From assembly GCA_036365455.1 (NCBI GenBank), contig JAWQUS010000027.1:20634501-20698500 (forward strand): DNA of 64,000 nucleotides, read 5' to 3'. This DNA is from Macrosoma leucophasiata (Eukaryota > Arthropoda > Insecta > Lepidoptera > Hedylidae). Position numbers and translations under genes: made by a program. Under the pieces are notes generated by a model, which was given only the letters and a program-made list of their open reading frames with translations, had not been told where the DNA came from and ran no database searches. Positions 33,493 to 42,287 of this stretch are shown here, piece by piece; the stretch's first letter is position 1; each line of letters begins with the position of its first letter.

Positions 33493-34245
33493 TTACTTTT
33501 GCTTAGAGATGTTCCTCTTCAATCTCTCAACGGCTACCTTATCTGACGGAGCTGAAGACTGTTTGACCGAGGCTGCCGAGGCAGACCCAGTCTTGACTAC
33601 TTCAGTGATCTTACTAGCCGCGACAGTAGACAAGTCCGTCATACGTTCCTCACGATGACGACTTCCATCCGGCGCAACCAGACAGATCCAGCCATCCCGT
33701 GTCCAACACTTCGTAATGCCGAAACGTCTCCTGGCTTCAAGAAAAACGTCATGCCTCGTTTTAGTCAAGTACTCCGAGAGTGTGACACCCGTGCCTTTTA
33801 ACTTCGTCTTCACGAACCAAACCGCATCACGAGTGGATGTATCAGTGAACTTGACTACGATGGGTCTTGCTTTGCCCTTCAGAGGCCGCCCCAACCGGTG
33901 ACATCTGGAAGCTGCGAAGTCGGACACCTTTAGTCTCTCGGCAACAATTGAAGCCACAGCATTCGACGTGTTCTCGTTCTTCTCTTCAGGCACACCATGG
34001 AGGAGGAGCATTTTTCGTCGCCTGCTCATCTCCATCCTATCCAGCTCCCTGCCCAGAAACTCAACCTGCCGCTGTAGGGTGCTCATAGCGGCCAGAATGA
34101 ATTTGCGAAAGTTGTTAAAATCAGTCGCTAGTGTAGTGGGAGTTGCAGATGAAGGGGAGGTCTTACGCAGATCCTGCTGGAATTCGTCCATCCGTGCGTT
34201 GAACAGTTCAGCCATAGATATAAGTGACTCCTTAACAGACTCCAT
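33493..34245 (-). CDS. CR1-like LINE ORF1 protein
   Basis: A 250-codon open frame, starting at the ATG of MESVKESLISMAELFNARM. A further upstream in-frame ATG at 34299 is less likely because its first 18 residues are hydrophobic and unlike an ORF1 start. Residues about 50-90 are heptad-like (coiled coil: MSTLQRQVEFLGRELDRM). A compact domain follows with KMLLLHGVPEEKNE, SRCHRLGRP, RPIVVKFTD, LTKTRHDVFLEARRRFG and CWTRDGWICL. This type, related to the baculovirus FP-protein C-terminal fold, is common in ORF1 of insect CR1-group LINEs and is thought to bind RNA. The frame is intact, unlike ORF2 of the same element. The tail is rich in S, K and T. Confidence 0.75.
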   Translation of the reverse strand: MESVKESLISMAELFNARMDEFQQDLRKTSPSSATPTTLATDFNNFRKFILAAMSTLQRQVEFLGRELDRMEMSRRRKMLLLHGVPEEKNENTSNAVASIVAERLKVSDFAASRCHRLGRPLKGKARPIVVKFTDTSTRDAVWFVKTKLKGTGVTLSEYLTKTRHDVFLEARRRFGITKCWTRDGWICLVAPDGSRHREERMTDLSTVAASKITEVVKTGSASAASVKQSSAPSDKVAVERLKRNISKQK

Positions 34246-34300
34246 ATTATGAGTGTTGGTGCAGTGTGGTTGAGGAATATAAAAGGAAATTAAGAGCACT

Positions 34301-34597
34301 TCAGGTTTGTATCACATGTAAATATTAATTAGCTTAAGAAATCAAGAATATTTATTATGTATTTATATTTAATTTTATTTATTAAAAAGAGCTCATAAGA
34401 ACGTGTCAGATTTGTTTCGCGCCTACCCACGGAAAAAAAGAAAAAATAAAATGGCGTAGAGCAATTCCAAGAAGCACTTTGACGATTAAACCTCCTGTAA
34501 CGGTTTGTAAGAAATGGATTTGAAAAAACATGTTATTGATGATTGTTGTTTTGCAAGATTGTAGTCACTACCTCCTTTTAATTTAGGTATAAGAACA
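34301..34597. other. AT-rich flank of the CR1-like LINE
   Basis: This may hold the LINE 5' untranslated end. No motif fixes the boundary, and no other feature is seen. Confidence 0.35.
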
Positions 34598-34774
34598 GGG
34601 GGCCCACCGCCTAACTCAAATGCTTTAGCAAATCAGTTTCGTACCACCTAACTTTTTCCTGGAAGACTTGTCGTCGGCAGGTATATATTTAAGAGAAAAA
34701 TGTCTTAATAGGCGGTACGAAACGGACAAAATAACATCCTAAACGAAAGCATTTCAGTTAGGCGGTCGGCCCCC
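34598..34774. mobile_element. Foldback MITE with 29-base terminal inverted repeats
   Basis: GGGGGCCCACCGCCTAACTC at 34598 and its near-perfect inverse ending at 34774 pair over 29 bases with two mismatches. Inside them a second set (GTTTCGTACCACCTAA near 34637 and TTAATAGGCGGTACGAAAC near 34708) also pairs. It is 177 bases long with no coding part. The target duplication is not resolved and the superfamily is unknown. Confidence 0.75.
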
Positions 34775-35348
34775 AGTTATCGGCTTTGCTTCAGTCAAGT
34801 GCGTGCTTTTGCTTACAATACATCAATGCTTTGATGAAAGCAATAGCGACAGTCAGATTATGACAATTCCTTTCACAGACGGTACGAATGAGAAGAAAGA
34901 ATCATTAGCCATAGCAATAAGGAAAGCAATTACGTACAGTTGTTGAACACGATCATGATATTATACTAAACCAGTAGCAGTATTTTTACCATATCAGATA
35001 TATCCATCGAGGAATTAAATCTCTCTAAAAAGATCTCGCGTATCAATGTGTCAATAAGTGTTATTCGCGAAAATCTTAAAGAAAAGAAACCGAGTACGGG
35101 ATGACTATCTGTTTATAACACGGACATCCGTCGGTTTTTTATGTTAATCGTATTTTTAACATACGATATACTTGTAAAGCACTCTATTACCGTCGCTTTA
35201 ACGGCCCGTAACAAATAAAACTGCAGTTAACCGTATCTCGAACGATAACAATATGTTCTACTTCGAGTTTATCTTAATTCGTTAACTATTATGTAATGTT
35301 CGAAGTTGTCTTTACTTGTTCAAATGCTTCGATGCATGATTTTTTACT
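34775..35348. other. AT-rich interval, no feature seen
   Basis: About 570 bases without a supported gene or in-window repeat. Confidence 0.4.
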
Positions 35349-35614
35349 GGTGGTAGAGCTCTAGTGACGGAGCTCGCGGGCGTAGGCACCACCGCATTAC
35401 CTCTATCTGCTGCCAAATGGTAGTGTCCAGCACTATTGTGATCCGGATAGATGGTAATGTATAGCCCTGTAATAACTAACACAGAGACATAACAACTGCT
35501 TAAGTCTCACCTGCATTTTGACCTCTGGTTTTGTGTAGACGTCTATAGGGTGTAGTCATCAGTTAACATCAATGTGAGCTGCATGCTTGTTTCCCATCTT
35601 CTTTACATACAAAA
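35349..35614 (+). mobile_element. Family-A repeat, full length
   Basis: From CTGGTGGTAGAGCTCTAGTG with the hairpin (one mismatch) to TTCTTTACATAC and a short A run. The middle carries GTAATAACTAACACAGAGAC in place of the usual GTAATTTCCGGCACAGAGGC, a variant also seen at 59755-59950, so at least two subfamilies exist. Confidence 0.8.
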
Positions 35615-35854
35615 AAACATTTTCTGTTGCCGGCATGGGCAACAAAATGGAAAAATCCTAATATCAACAGAGATATAGGATATTACCACAGCATAATAAA
35701 AGGTTCTTAAAAAATTTACAAACTTTGTGTCTGCGAATATAACAAAGTTTCTAAAGTTTCTTCTCAAAAAAAAAACTGTCATCTTATGTCTTTGCAATTT
35801 CACATTCTTAAAAAAATATGTAAACAAAATGGTATTACGCGGGAATCTACCGAA

Positions 35855-35925
35855 GGGGCTTCGGTAGTTCAGTGGTAAGGTTGAGGCAGTTATCCAAAGA
35901 TTCACGTCCCGCAGAAACTATTTTA
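35855..35925 (+). repeat. Degraded tRNA-like SINE head
   Basis: GGGGCTTCGGTAGTTCAGTG (box A region) is followed by GTTATCC and TTCACGTCCCGCAGAA (weak box B). It is related to the 7992 and 61030 heads but eroded, so it is not a functional tRNA gene. Confidence 0.5.
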
Positions 35926-36242
35926 TTTTCTTTTAATTTTTCAACATAAATAAACTATAGATTAACGTACCAATAATGTCTGCTTCAATATCAAACAGTA
36001 GACGTACCTGTAACAGATGAATAAAACAAATTAGGAACAATAATCCAGCAAGCCCGTACAATGCTCGCGTAAGCCCTAGGAAATTAAATTATATTAAATT
36101 GCGCCCGTGAAAGGGGCTTTGACATGGTCCCGGATTAATATGACAATCACATTGATTTGTATATTCAGGTATTGGGTTTTATCATACTCGTAAACATATT
36201 GGTAAAGCGGAATAATTATTTCATAATAAATCTCATTGAAGC

Positions 36243-36598
36243 GCGCATGGCCCAGCGGCTGGTGTAGATCGTAAGCGATCTGCTCGGTTAAGCACTACGG
36301 GCGCGGTCGGGTAGTGTGATGGGTGACCGCTAGTGGCAAATTAAAATGCGCGTTTCCGTGCTTCGGAGGGCACGTTAAGCCGTCGGTCCCGGTTGCTATC
36401 GATGGATAGCAGTCGTTAAACCTTGTCGGAGGCCTAATGGGCGGTTTGAAAACATCCGACAGTGGGTTGGCCACTAACCCACCCACCTCCACCAATCCGC
36501 ATTGGAGCAGCGTGGTGGAGTAAGCTCCAGGCCTCCCCCCAAAAAGGGGAGAGACTCGTGCCCAGCAGTGGGACGTATAATGGGTTGCCATTATTATT
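36243..36598 (+). mobile_element. 5S-rRNA-derived SINE, copy ii (best preserved)
   Basis: A 356-base element starting GCGCATGGCCCAGCGGCTGG. The 5S-like part runs about 36277-36338 with GTTAAGCA (36287-36294), GGGCGCGGTC (36299-36308) and GATGGGTGACCGC (36318-36330), corresponding to the A-box and C-box region of 5S rRNA. It ends CCCAGCAGTGGGACGTATAA, TGGGTTGCC and an ATT run. The 3' end resembles RTE LINE tails in this window (39021 and 37208, read on the minus strand). Confidence 0.85.
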
Positions 36599-36664
36599 TA
36601 TATATTATTAAATCTCATATTAAAATAAAATACGCTTACACTCACAGCCCCATACTAGGTATAA

Positions 36665-36881
36665 AGGCGGATTTATACTTGTCTGACGTAACGTGTCATC
36701 AGATATCGGTTTCATCTATTTATTTATTATGATAACGTTTACACTAGTGTGTTGTGATACTTGTGATGGCTTCATTACAAGTGTGATAATAGTGTGTAAT
36801 AAGTGTGATGACTAAATGTATGAAACCGATATCGTTCTGACGTGTCACGACACGTCACATCAGACATATATAAATCCGCCT
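36665..36881. mobile_element. PIF/Harbinger-like MITE (TAA target duplication)
   Basis: The terminal inverted repeats AGGCGGATTTATA and TATAAATCCGCCT are flanked by TAA at 36662-36664 and 36882-36884. Inner arms extend the fold (GATATCGGTTTCAT near 36703 and ATGAAACCGATATC near 36819). Three-base T-A-A duplications and G/C-rich ends fit PIF/Harbinger. It is 217 bases with no transposase. Confidence 0.75.
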
Positions 36882-36884
36882 TAA

Positions 36885-37204
36885 ATCTGAGTCCTTGGTG
36901 TCATTCTACACAAACAACGCATACATAGAAATACCCAGATCTCAAAGAAATATGTCTAGACAAGATATCCCCAAATTTATTTATGCTACGACGCCCTTTA
37001 GTACTTGTATTTGTAATTTCTAACAAGCAACGTCCTGACCAATTTCAAAAATACCGATCAGTTTTCGGTTCAATTTTATCGGGAATACTATTTACGGCAG
37101 TTTCCCATTGGCATATAACTATGTATATTAAATTAAATAATCTCGCCACATGAGATAAATCATTACTGGCGAATCGTGGGTGTTTGCATGTAGGTACGCT
37201 TGTC
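36885..37204. repeat. AT-rich interval with a SINE-B scrap
   Basis: GGCGAATCGTGGGTGTTTGC at 37169-37188 is a 30-odd-base SINE-B piece. Nothing else is recognised. Confidence 0.5.
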
Positions 37205-37660
37205 ATCATTATATCAGCTGAAAGGTGTCCAATGCTGGACCACGACCTCTCCATTAGGAGGATATGCCATAATCGCCACGCTTGGCATGCGGATTAGCGA
37301 TCGAGGTGGCGGCAGTTTTATCGCAGGACGCTGCTGCCCATCTTTGCGTTATTGCATTTAATACCGCCCCATTCGAATGGTTTGACCGCCATTGTACAGT
37401 TGACTGACTGCACTAGTGGAAGAATTCTTTTGCAGTAAAATTCTCCAGCTAGTGGACGGTGGGGTCGTCACATCTCGACGCTAGTAAGCCAGTACGTAGA
37501 CCATCTAATTATGTTAGAATACCATAATTTCAGCGAAAAGAAGATTGTCGCAAAGAACGGCCCTGAGCCGCCCTTTTCCAGCAATTACCAGCGACCTTCA
37601 CATGGCCGTCGGTCCATCTTGTGAGGGGCCTGCCTACGACATCAAGGCAATCTAAATTGT
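37205..37660 (-). pseudogene. RTE-like LINE 3' end, family 3
   Basis: The plus-strand text CATCATTATATCAGCTGAAA and TCCAATGCTGGACCACGACC is the reverse of an RTE-type 3' tail. Near the other side, minus-strand VVGRPLTRWTDGHVKVAGN is the conserved C-terminal motif of RTE-type ORF2. The middle is decayed. Confidence 0.65.
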
Positions 37661-37677
37661 GCTCACCTCACCTACTT

Positions 37678-37930
37678 TAGTGCTCAATGGTGCGTGCGGT
37701 TCTCGTTCGTTTCTGCCCAGAACGTGTAAATTGTGGAACGAACTTCCCTTTGAGGTGTTCCCTCGGTGCTACAATATGGGGTTCTTCAAAAATGGCGTCA
37801 AAAGAGTCCTTCAGGGCTGACAGCGCGTTGGCAACTCCCCTGGTGTTGCAAATGTTCATAGGCGACGGTGACCACTTACCATCAGGTGGCCCGTCTGCTT
37901 GTCTGTCAACTTAATGACATAAAAAAAAAA
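37678..37930 (+). mobile_element. LINE-J 3' end, longer copy
   Basis: It contains the C-terminal coding end (plus-strand KLWNELPFEVFPRCYNMGFF, NGVKRVLQG in one frame), the CATCAGGTGGCCCG region and ATGACATAAAAAAAAAA. It shows the four-base and two-base losses present in the 996-2165 copies, because here GTGTAAATTGTGGAACGAAC is intact. Confidence 0.8.
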
Positions 37931-38996
37931 TATGTTTTACAACCACATTTGGAAAAATAAAAACAAAGTTACCAAAAGTTCAAACTATTCGCCAGGGACA
38001 GTTTAAGAGAAATGACTCTCAACTTCATTCAGAGTGTAGTTTACATTCACAAATGCGAACAATTAACTGTCAGCGAGCGAGTCATATTAATTGGGTCAAC
38101 TACGAGTTTTCTACTCGAAGGATTCCGTATAGTTTATTTTATAAAACAACAAACTTAGGTGCGTTATATCACACCACTGACGGGACAGATATAACCCGTA
38201 TATACCCGTAACACATATAACCCGGTATTCTCTGGTGTGGGCACCAGACTATTCTGGGAGGCGCACGGCCCGACCGGCCCCCTATTTCCGCTATGCTTAC
38301 AATTTTACCAATTTTACGGCGCTAACTTCAACATGAACTCGTGTAGAGGTTCCATTAAAATCCCTTACCACGGAACTCCAGAACAATTGCGTGACGCTAT
38401 CAGAACAAAATGCGGGGATTAAATTCGTAACGTGCATATGCAGAGTCACGCGCCCGCACTCAGACTCACTCAGTTTTACCACTTTTACGGCGACGCGTGG
38501 CAAGCGCTTTAATATTCATGCCGGACTGAAAAAATTGTATTGTTTACATTCGGTTTTGCAAAGTGTGCTGTTGAATAACTATGGATACGCAAACTGATAT
38601 TATGGATTTTTCTTTTTTATAACTGTTAAACGTGCTACGGTTATGGTGAAAAAATTCAGTGAGCGAGGCAAATTTGGAGTGGATATCGGTATATGTTTTT
38701 GTGAAATGTCAATTTTATACACGAACGCTCGTGATGGTTTTTTTATGTCATGAAAATGGGGACAGAACCGCAGAATGAACATTGATGGGAAATTAATATT
38801 ACAGAGGAGATGATTCGTTTCTGAAAGTGCCTCACCAGAATTAGGCATTTTCTGAAACAGTTTAGGTTCCTAAGATGTTTTTGAATATGACAACGTTGAC
38901 TAGCAGGTAGATCCAACCTGCTGGTAGATAAATTGGCAGGTAGATTATCAGGTGGACCTGATATTTCTGTTACGGCCACATTTTTTGTATCCAACG
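37931..38996. other. Possible low-copy DNA, no gene supported
   Basis: About 1.1 kb. GC-richer 38230-38510 contains two similar words, CCAATTTTACGGCG and CCACTTTTACGGCG, about 165 bases apart. Open frames are short and without domains. A possible coding remnant cannot be excluded. Confidence 0.4.
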
Positions 38997-39690
38997 TCAA
39001 TAAAGGTTTTTTTTTAGCCTCAACTGTCCCACTGCTGGGCAAAAGCCTCCCCTAAGTTTTTCCACCTCAAGCCAATCTGGTTCAAAGCGGTCGAGGTCAT
39101 CTCGCCAGCGGTTTCGAGGTCGGCCTCGACAACGCCGAACATCCGGAATCCAGTCGGTAGACCTTTTTGTCCACTTTTCTTCAGACATCCTACAAATATC
39201 ACCCGCCCAATCCCACTTTAAACTTGCTGTTTTCAGGCCTACATCTATGACGCCGGTTTTTTCGCGCATGCGTATTTTATGACTAAGCTTTACGCCGAGG
39301 ATGCTGCGCTCCATACCTCGTTGGCAAACTTTGAGTTTGAACTTCTGGGCGTCAGTCAGTGACCAGGTTAAAGTAGGTTAGGACGGGCAGGATGCACATA
39401 TCGATCGGTTTCCGCTTAAGCGACAGCGGCAGATCTCCCTTCATAAGGTGTTTCATGGACCAGTAGCCCTTCCAGGCGTTATTAACTCTACGGTCAACTT
39501 CTTTGTCTTGTCTGTTTTCGAAGGAGACTAACTGGCCTAGATACACATACTCATCAACATAATGTATTGCCTGCCCATCTACCTCGACCCTATAACTCGT
39601 GCTATTGGTCATCACTTTGGTTTTGCCCTGATTCATATGGAGCCAACCATATGAATATACCAACAAAGGTAACGCAACCAATAAAGGTTA
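38997..39690 (-). pseudogene. RTE-like LINE 3' half, family 2, copy 1
   Basis: Minus-strand pieces in order: MNQGKTKVMTN and DEYVYLGQLVSFENRQDKEV, RRVNNAWKGYWSMK, then after a frame change MERSILGVKLSHKIRMREKT, SLKWDWAGDICRM, RCRGRPRNRWRDDLDRFEPD. These are the downstream reverse transcriptase and C-terminal motifs of RTE-type LINEs. The tail reads GCCCAGCAGTGGGACAG, which is both the coding end and the likely retrotransposition signal. It is frameshifted and 5'-truncated; the reverse transcriptase catalytic core is missing. Confidence 0.75.
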
Positions 39691-39879
39691 ACAGCACTAT
39701 TAGCTATATACTGTAATGGCTCACAAAAAAAACTAGAATTGCAATTTGTCCTCCAGAAATCCAAAATATGGCTGAGTCTTGAGAGAAATATATCCTGGAT
39801 AGGCAGAAACACAAAATGAAACAAACTTCTAATCAAAATGCCGCACTAAAATCTACACCACATCAGAAGTCCAAGCACG

Positions 39880-41660
39880 AACCCGGCTAAGATTAATGCG
39901 AAACATTAACAGGATATTAGCCGTCGCTCTTCCGTCACTCGCCTGTTTACGTTGCGGCGGGTAAAGTTTCGCCGTGGGACGCACAGGTCAAGACCACTAA
40001 TATAATCTGCTTAAGCTAGTCTACGATAAGTATGTACAGGACCTAACAGTTGCTTTATGTTTGTTTCAAACAGTCTAAGTATATTGTTAAAATTACACTT
40101 TCGGATTTTCTCGTGTATACTCGTAAAACACTTTTAACTTCTTTTACCCGATGTTTCGGTCGCTTTCCAGCTACCGTTGTCACGGGCAAAATAATTCGAC
40201 GATATTCAGCCTGTCCAATCCGAAAATATAATTAGGTATGAAGCTCATGAAAACCTGCGAAAACGTCTTAACTAACTAATAATAAAGTATGTATGCTAGC
40301 TGTCTCGATGAACTTCGCATCATCTTATATTCTATGATCTGCTTCTTTTATGAAACAGGATATTAACCTTTTGCTTCCATGTCGCTCCCCTGTTCACGTT
40401 GCGCTGACCACACGCTTAGGTTAAACCAGATCTCTGGAGACACAAATCCAAGCTAACAACATCTAGCGTTACACAAAATGAAAACTGTTGTTTTGAAACG
40501 AGTATATTTTTAGGGTATTAGCAGTCTAAAGAAAACGAAAATGTGGTATTATTCTGAAGATTACTTATTACTGATATTTTTTAATAAAATTAGTTATCGA
40601 ACGCAGTTTTTCCTTAAGACTCATAAACATCCTCATATTTTTGCACACCGATAATCTTAGTACAATGATCGATTTGAAATAGAAAATCAACAACGCAGCA
40701 ACGTCCCGTAGATTTTCGGGATATTTTAGACTCGACGATGTTGACAGTCCGAGTGCGAACAGGGTTAAGATTAATGCGAAACATTAACAGGATATTAGCC
40801 TTCGCTCTCACGTCGCTCGCCTCTTCACGTTGCAGTGACCACATGGTTAGGTTTACCCAGGTCTCCTGAGACACATAGGTATACAGGTCAACATCCAGTG
40901 TCCTACAAAATGGGAACTTTGCATTGTTTTAAAATGCTTTATTTCTTTTTGAGTATTTTAACCTGGAAAATACCCTACTTCAATAATTAGCGATCAAATG
41001 CAATTTCAAAGTCAGCGATTAATGCATTATTTCATAAATGAATATTCAATGAACATTAATTCTCCATTTTTTCAATATTCCCGCTGCGAATCGTAATCGA
41101 ATATTAAACTATTTGAACAATGATTGATTTTCAACTTTTCGTAGATTTTAGTGATATTTGAATCTCGACGATGTTGACAGTCCGAGTGCGAAGAGGGTTC
41201 AGATAAATGCGAGACATTAACAGGATATTAGCCCTTGCTCCTACGTCATTCGCCTATTAAAATGGCGGCGACCACACGTTTAGGTTTATCCAGGTCTCCT
41301 GACATACAAATCCAGGACAAAATCTTGTGTTCTACAAAACTGAAACCATTATTTTGTAATGTGTATATTTTTGGTATTCAAGCCTGGTATAGCAAATAAA
41401 TAGCGAATCTGCAACCTACCTTAGATTGTCGGGCCATTTAAAATGTTGACAGTCCGCGTGTGAAGAGGGTTAAGATAAATGTATAATTTTAACAGGATAT
41501 TAGCCTTCGCTCCCATGTCACTCGACTTTTGCTTGCGGTGATCACACGATTAGTTTCAACCAGGACTCTTGAGATGGAAAGCTATCGAAACATTCCTTTC
41601 ATCGTTTTACAAAATTGGAAATGCTGGTTTTCAATAAAATTATCGAGTTTCGAACCTGTT
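39880..41660 (+). repeat. Local tandem array, about 435-base unit, five diverged units
   Basis: The phrase AACAGGATATTAGCC or close variants occurs at about 39909, 40353, 40786, 41219 and 41491, giving spacings of about 444, 433, 433 and 272 bases. Each unit also has TCGCT or GCTCC, GTC-CTCG-CCT, CGTTGC, GACCACACG-TTAGGTT, CCAGGTCTCCTGAGACA and an AAAATTGG-like word. Preceding words (GACGATGTTGACAGTCCGAG, GCGAAGAGGGTTAAGAT) recur in the later units. Units are diverged, so this is an old or slowly homogenised satellite-like array; the last unit is shortened. No coding potential is seen. Confidence 0.75.
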
Positions 41661-41738
41661 CTTTTTTTAACGGGTTGAAAGTTACGGGAAGATAATTTCG
41701 TAACAGTATTGACGGTTAAAATAAATTAATAATAATTT

Positions 41739-42055
41739 GCCTCGGTAGCCTAGTGGTAGCAGGCCACTACTACTACGCTGAGGTCCTGGGTTCGATTCCC
41801 GGGTAGGGGGTTATCAGAGATACTGGTGAAAAAGCCTTTATCTCTGGTTCTATTGGGATTTTTCCATTTTCTGGAAATTTCCCAGTACCTCAAAGTTTGG
41901 TAATGTGCCCGGAGATGTCAACAGGCTCGCCACCTGTTACATGGGCCAAAACGTAACCGGCGAATCGTGGGTGTTAACATGTATGCTTGAATGCATGCAT
42001 TTACCTCTGCCTACCCCTTCGGGGATTACAAGCGTGAAGTTACGTTTTTTTTTTT
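41739..42055 (+). mobile_element. SINE-B, full length, with 13-base target duplication
   Basis: TTAATAATAATTT occurs at 41726-41738 and 42056-42068, bounding a 317-base element. The head (41739-41810) is tRNA-like: box A TAGCCTAGTGGTAGC and box B GGTTCGATTCC. The body contains TATTGGGATTTTTCCATTTT, GGTAATGTGCCCGGAGATG and ATGGGCCAAAACGTAACCGG. The tail is CTACCCCTTCGGGGATTACA followed by GCGTGAAGTTACG and a T-run. It is transcribed by pol III and moved by a LINE if it behaves like other tRNA-derived SINEs. Its tail resembles that of LINE-K (52248-52620). Confidence 0.9.
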
Positions 42056-42086
42056 TTAATAATAATTTAACATGTTTACACACTAA

Positions 42087-42287
42087 AGAGTTCCAGTGAC
42101 GGAGTTTAGAGGACACCATCGTATCACCTATTTATCGCCAACAATAGTTTTCTGGTTAGATGGTAATAATGATCCAAGCAATTTGAGCTTCAAGGATGGC
42201 AACGCACTTGATTTCGACTTCCAGTTTTTGTTGGTATCCCCAGGCGGCAATATTCACTTATTGTAAATTGAATTGTTTGCCACTTAG
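42087..42287 (+). mobile_element. Family-A repeat, heavily decayed
   Basis: GAGTTCCAGTGACGGAGTTT marks the hairpin region, followed by GGTTAGATGGTAAT, GGATGGCAACGCA and TTGTTTGCCACTT. There are many changes and no poly-A, so it is among the oldest copies. Confidence 0.6.

Larger units (their letters stand above)
29528..34300 (-). mobile_element. Nearly full-length CR1-like LINE (frameshifted)
   Basis: The minus strand carries, in order, ORF1 (34245-33493), an AP-type endonuclease (33021-32300), a linker, reverse transcriptase (about 31678-30500), a C-terminal tail (30158-29799) and a 3' end reading CAATAAAGTGTATTTATTAT with an ATT run at 29528-29545. The ATT-type tail without poly-A and the domain order fit CR1-group LINEs. 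The gap of about 470 bases between ORF1 and ORF2 (33022-33492) is AT-rich and unexplained. Frameshifts near 32340, 31680, 31478 and 31020, plus an insertion at 30159-30488, make it inactive. The true 5' end is not certain; no clear target duplication was found. Confidence 0.8.

Noticed and set aside
33716..34252. Plus-strand frames across the CR1-like ORF1
   Set aside because: They are antisense shadows of the minus-strand ORF1, which has clear domain motifs.
36277..36338. A 5S rRNA gene
   Set aside because: Only the internal promoter core is similar; the rest is SINE body and the unit is dispersed with an RTE-like tail.
39880..41660. A CRISPR-like array
   Set aside because: Units are over 270 bases, diverged, and without alternating short repeats and spacers; the DNA is eukaryotic.
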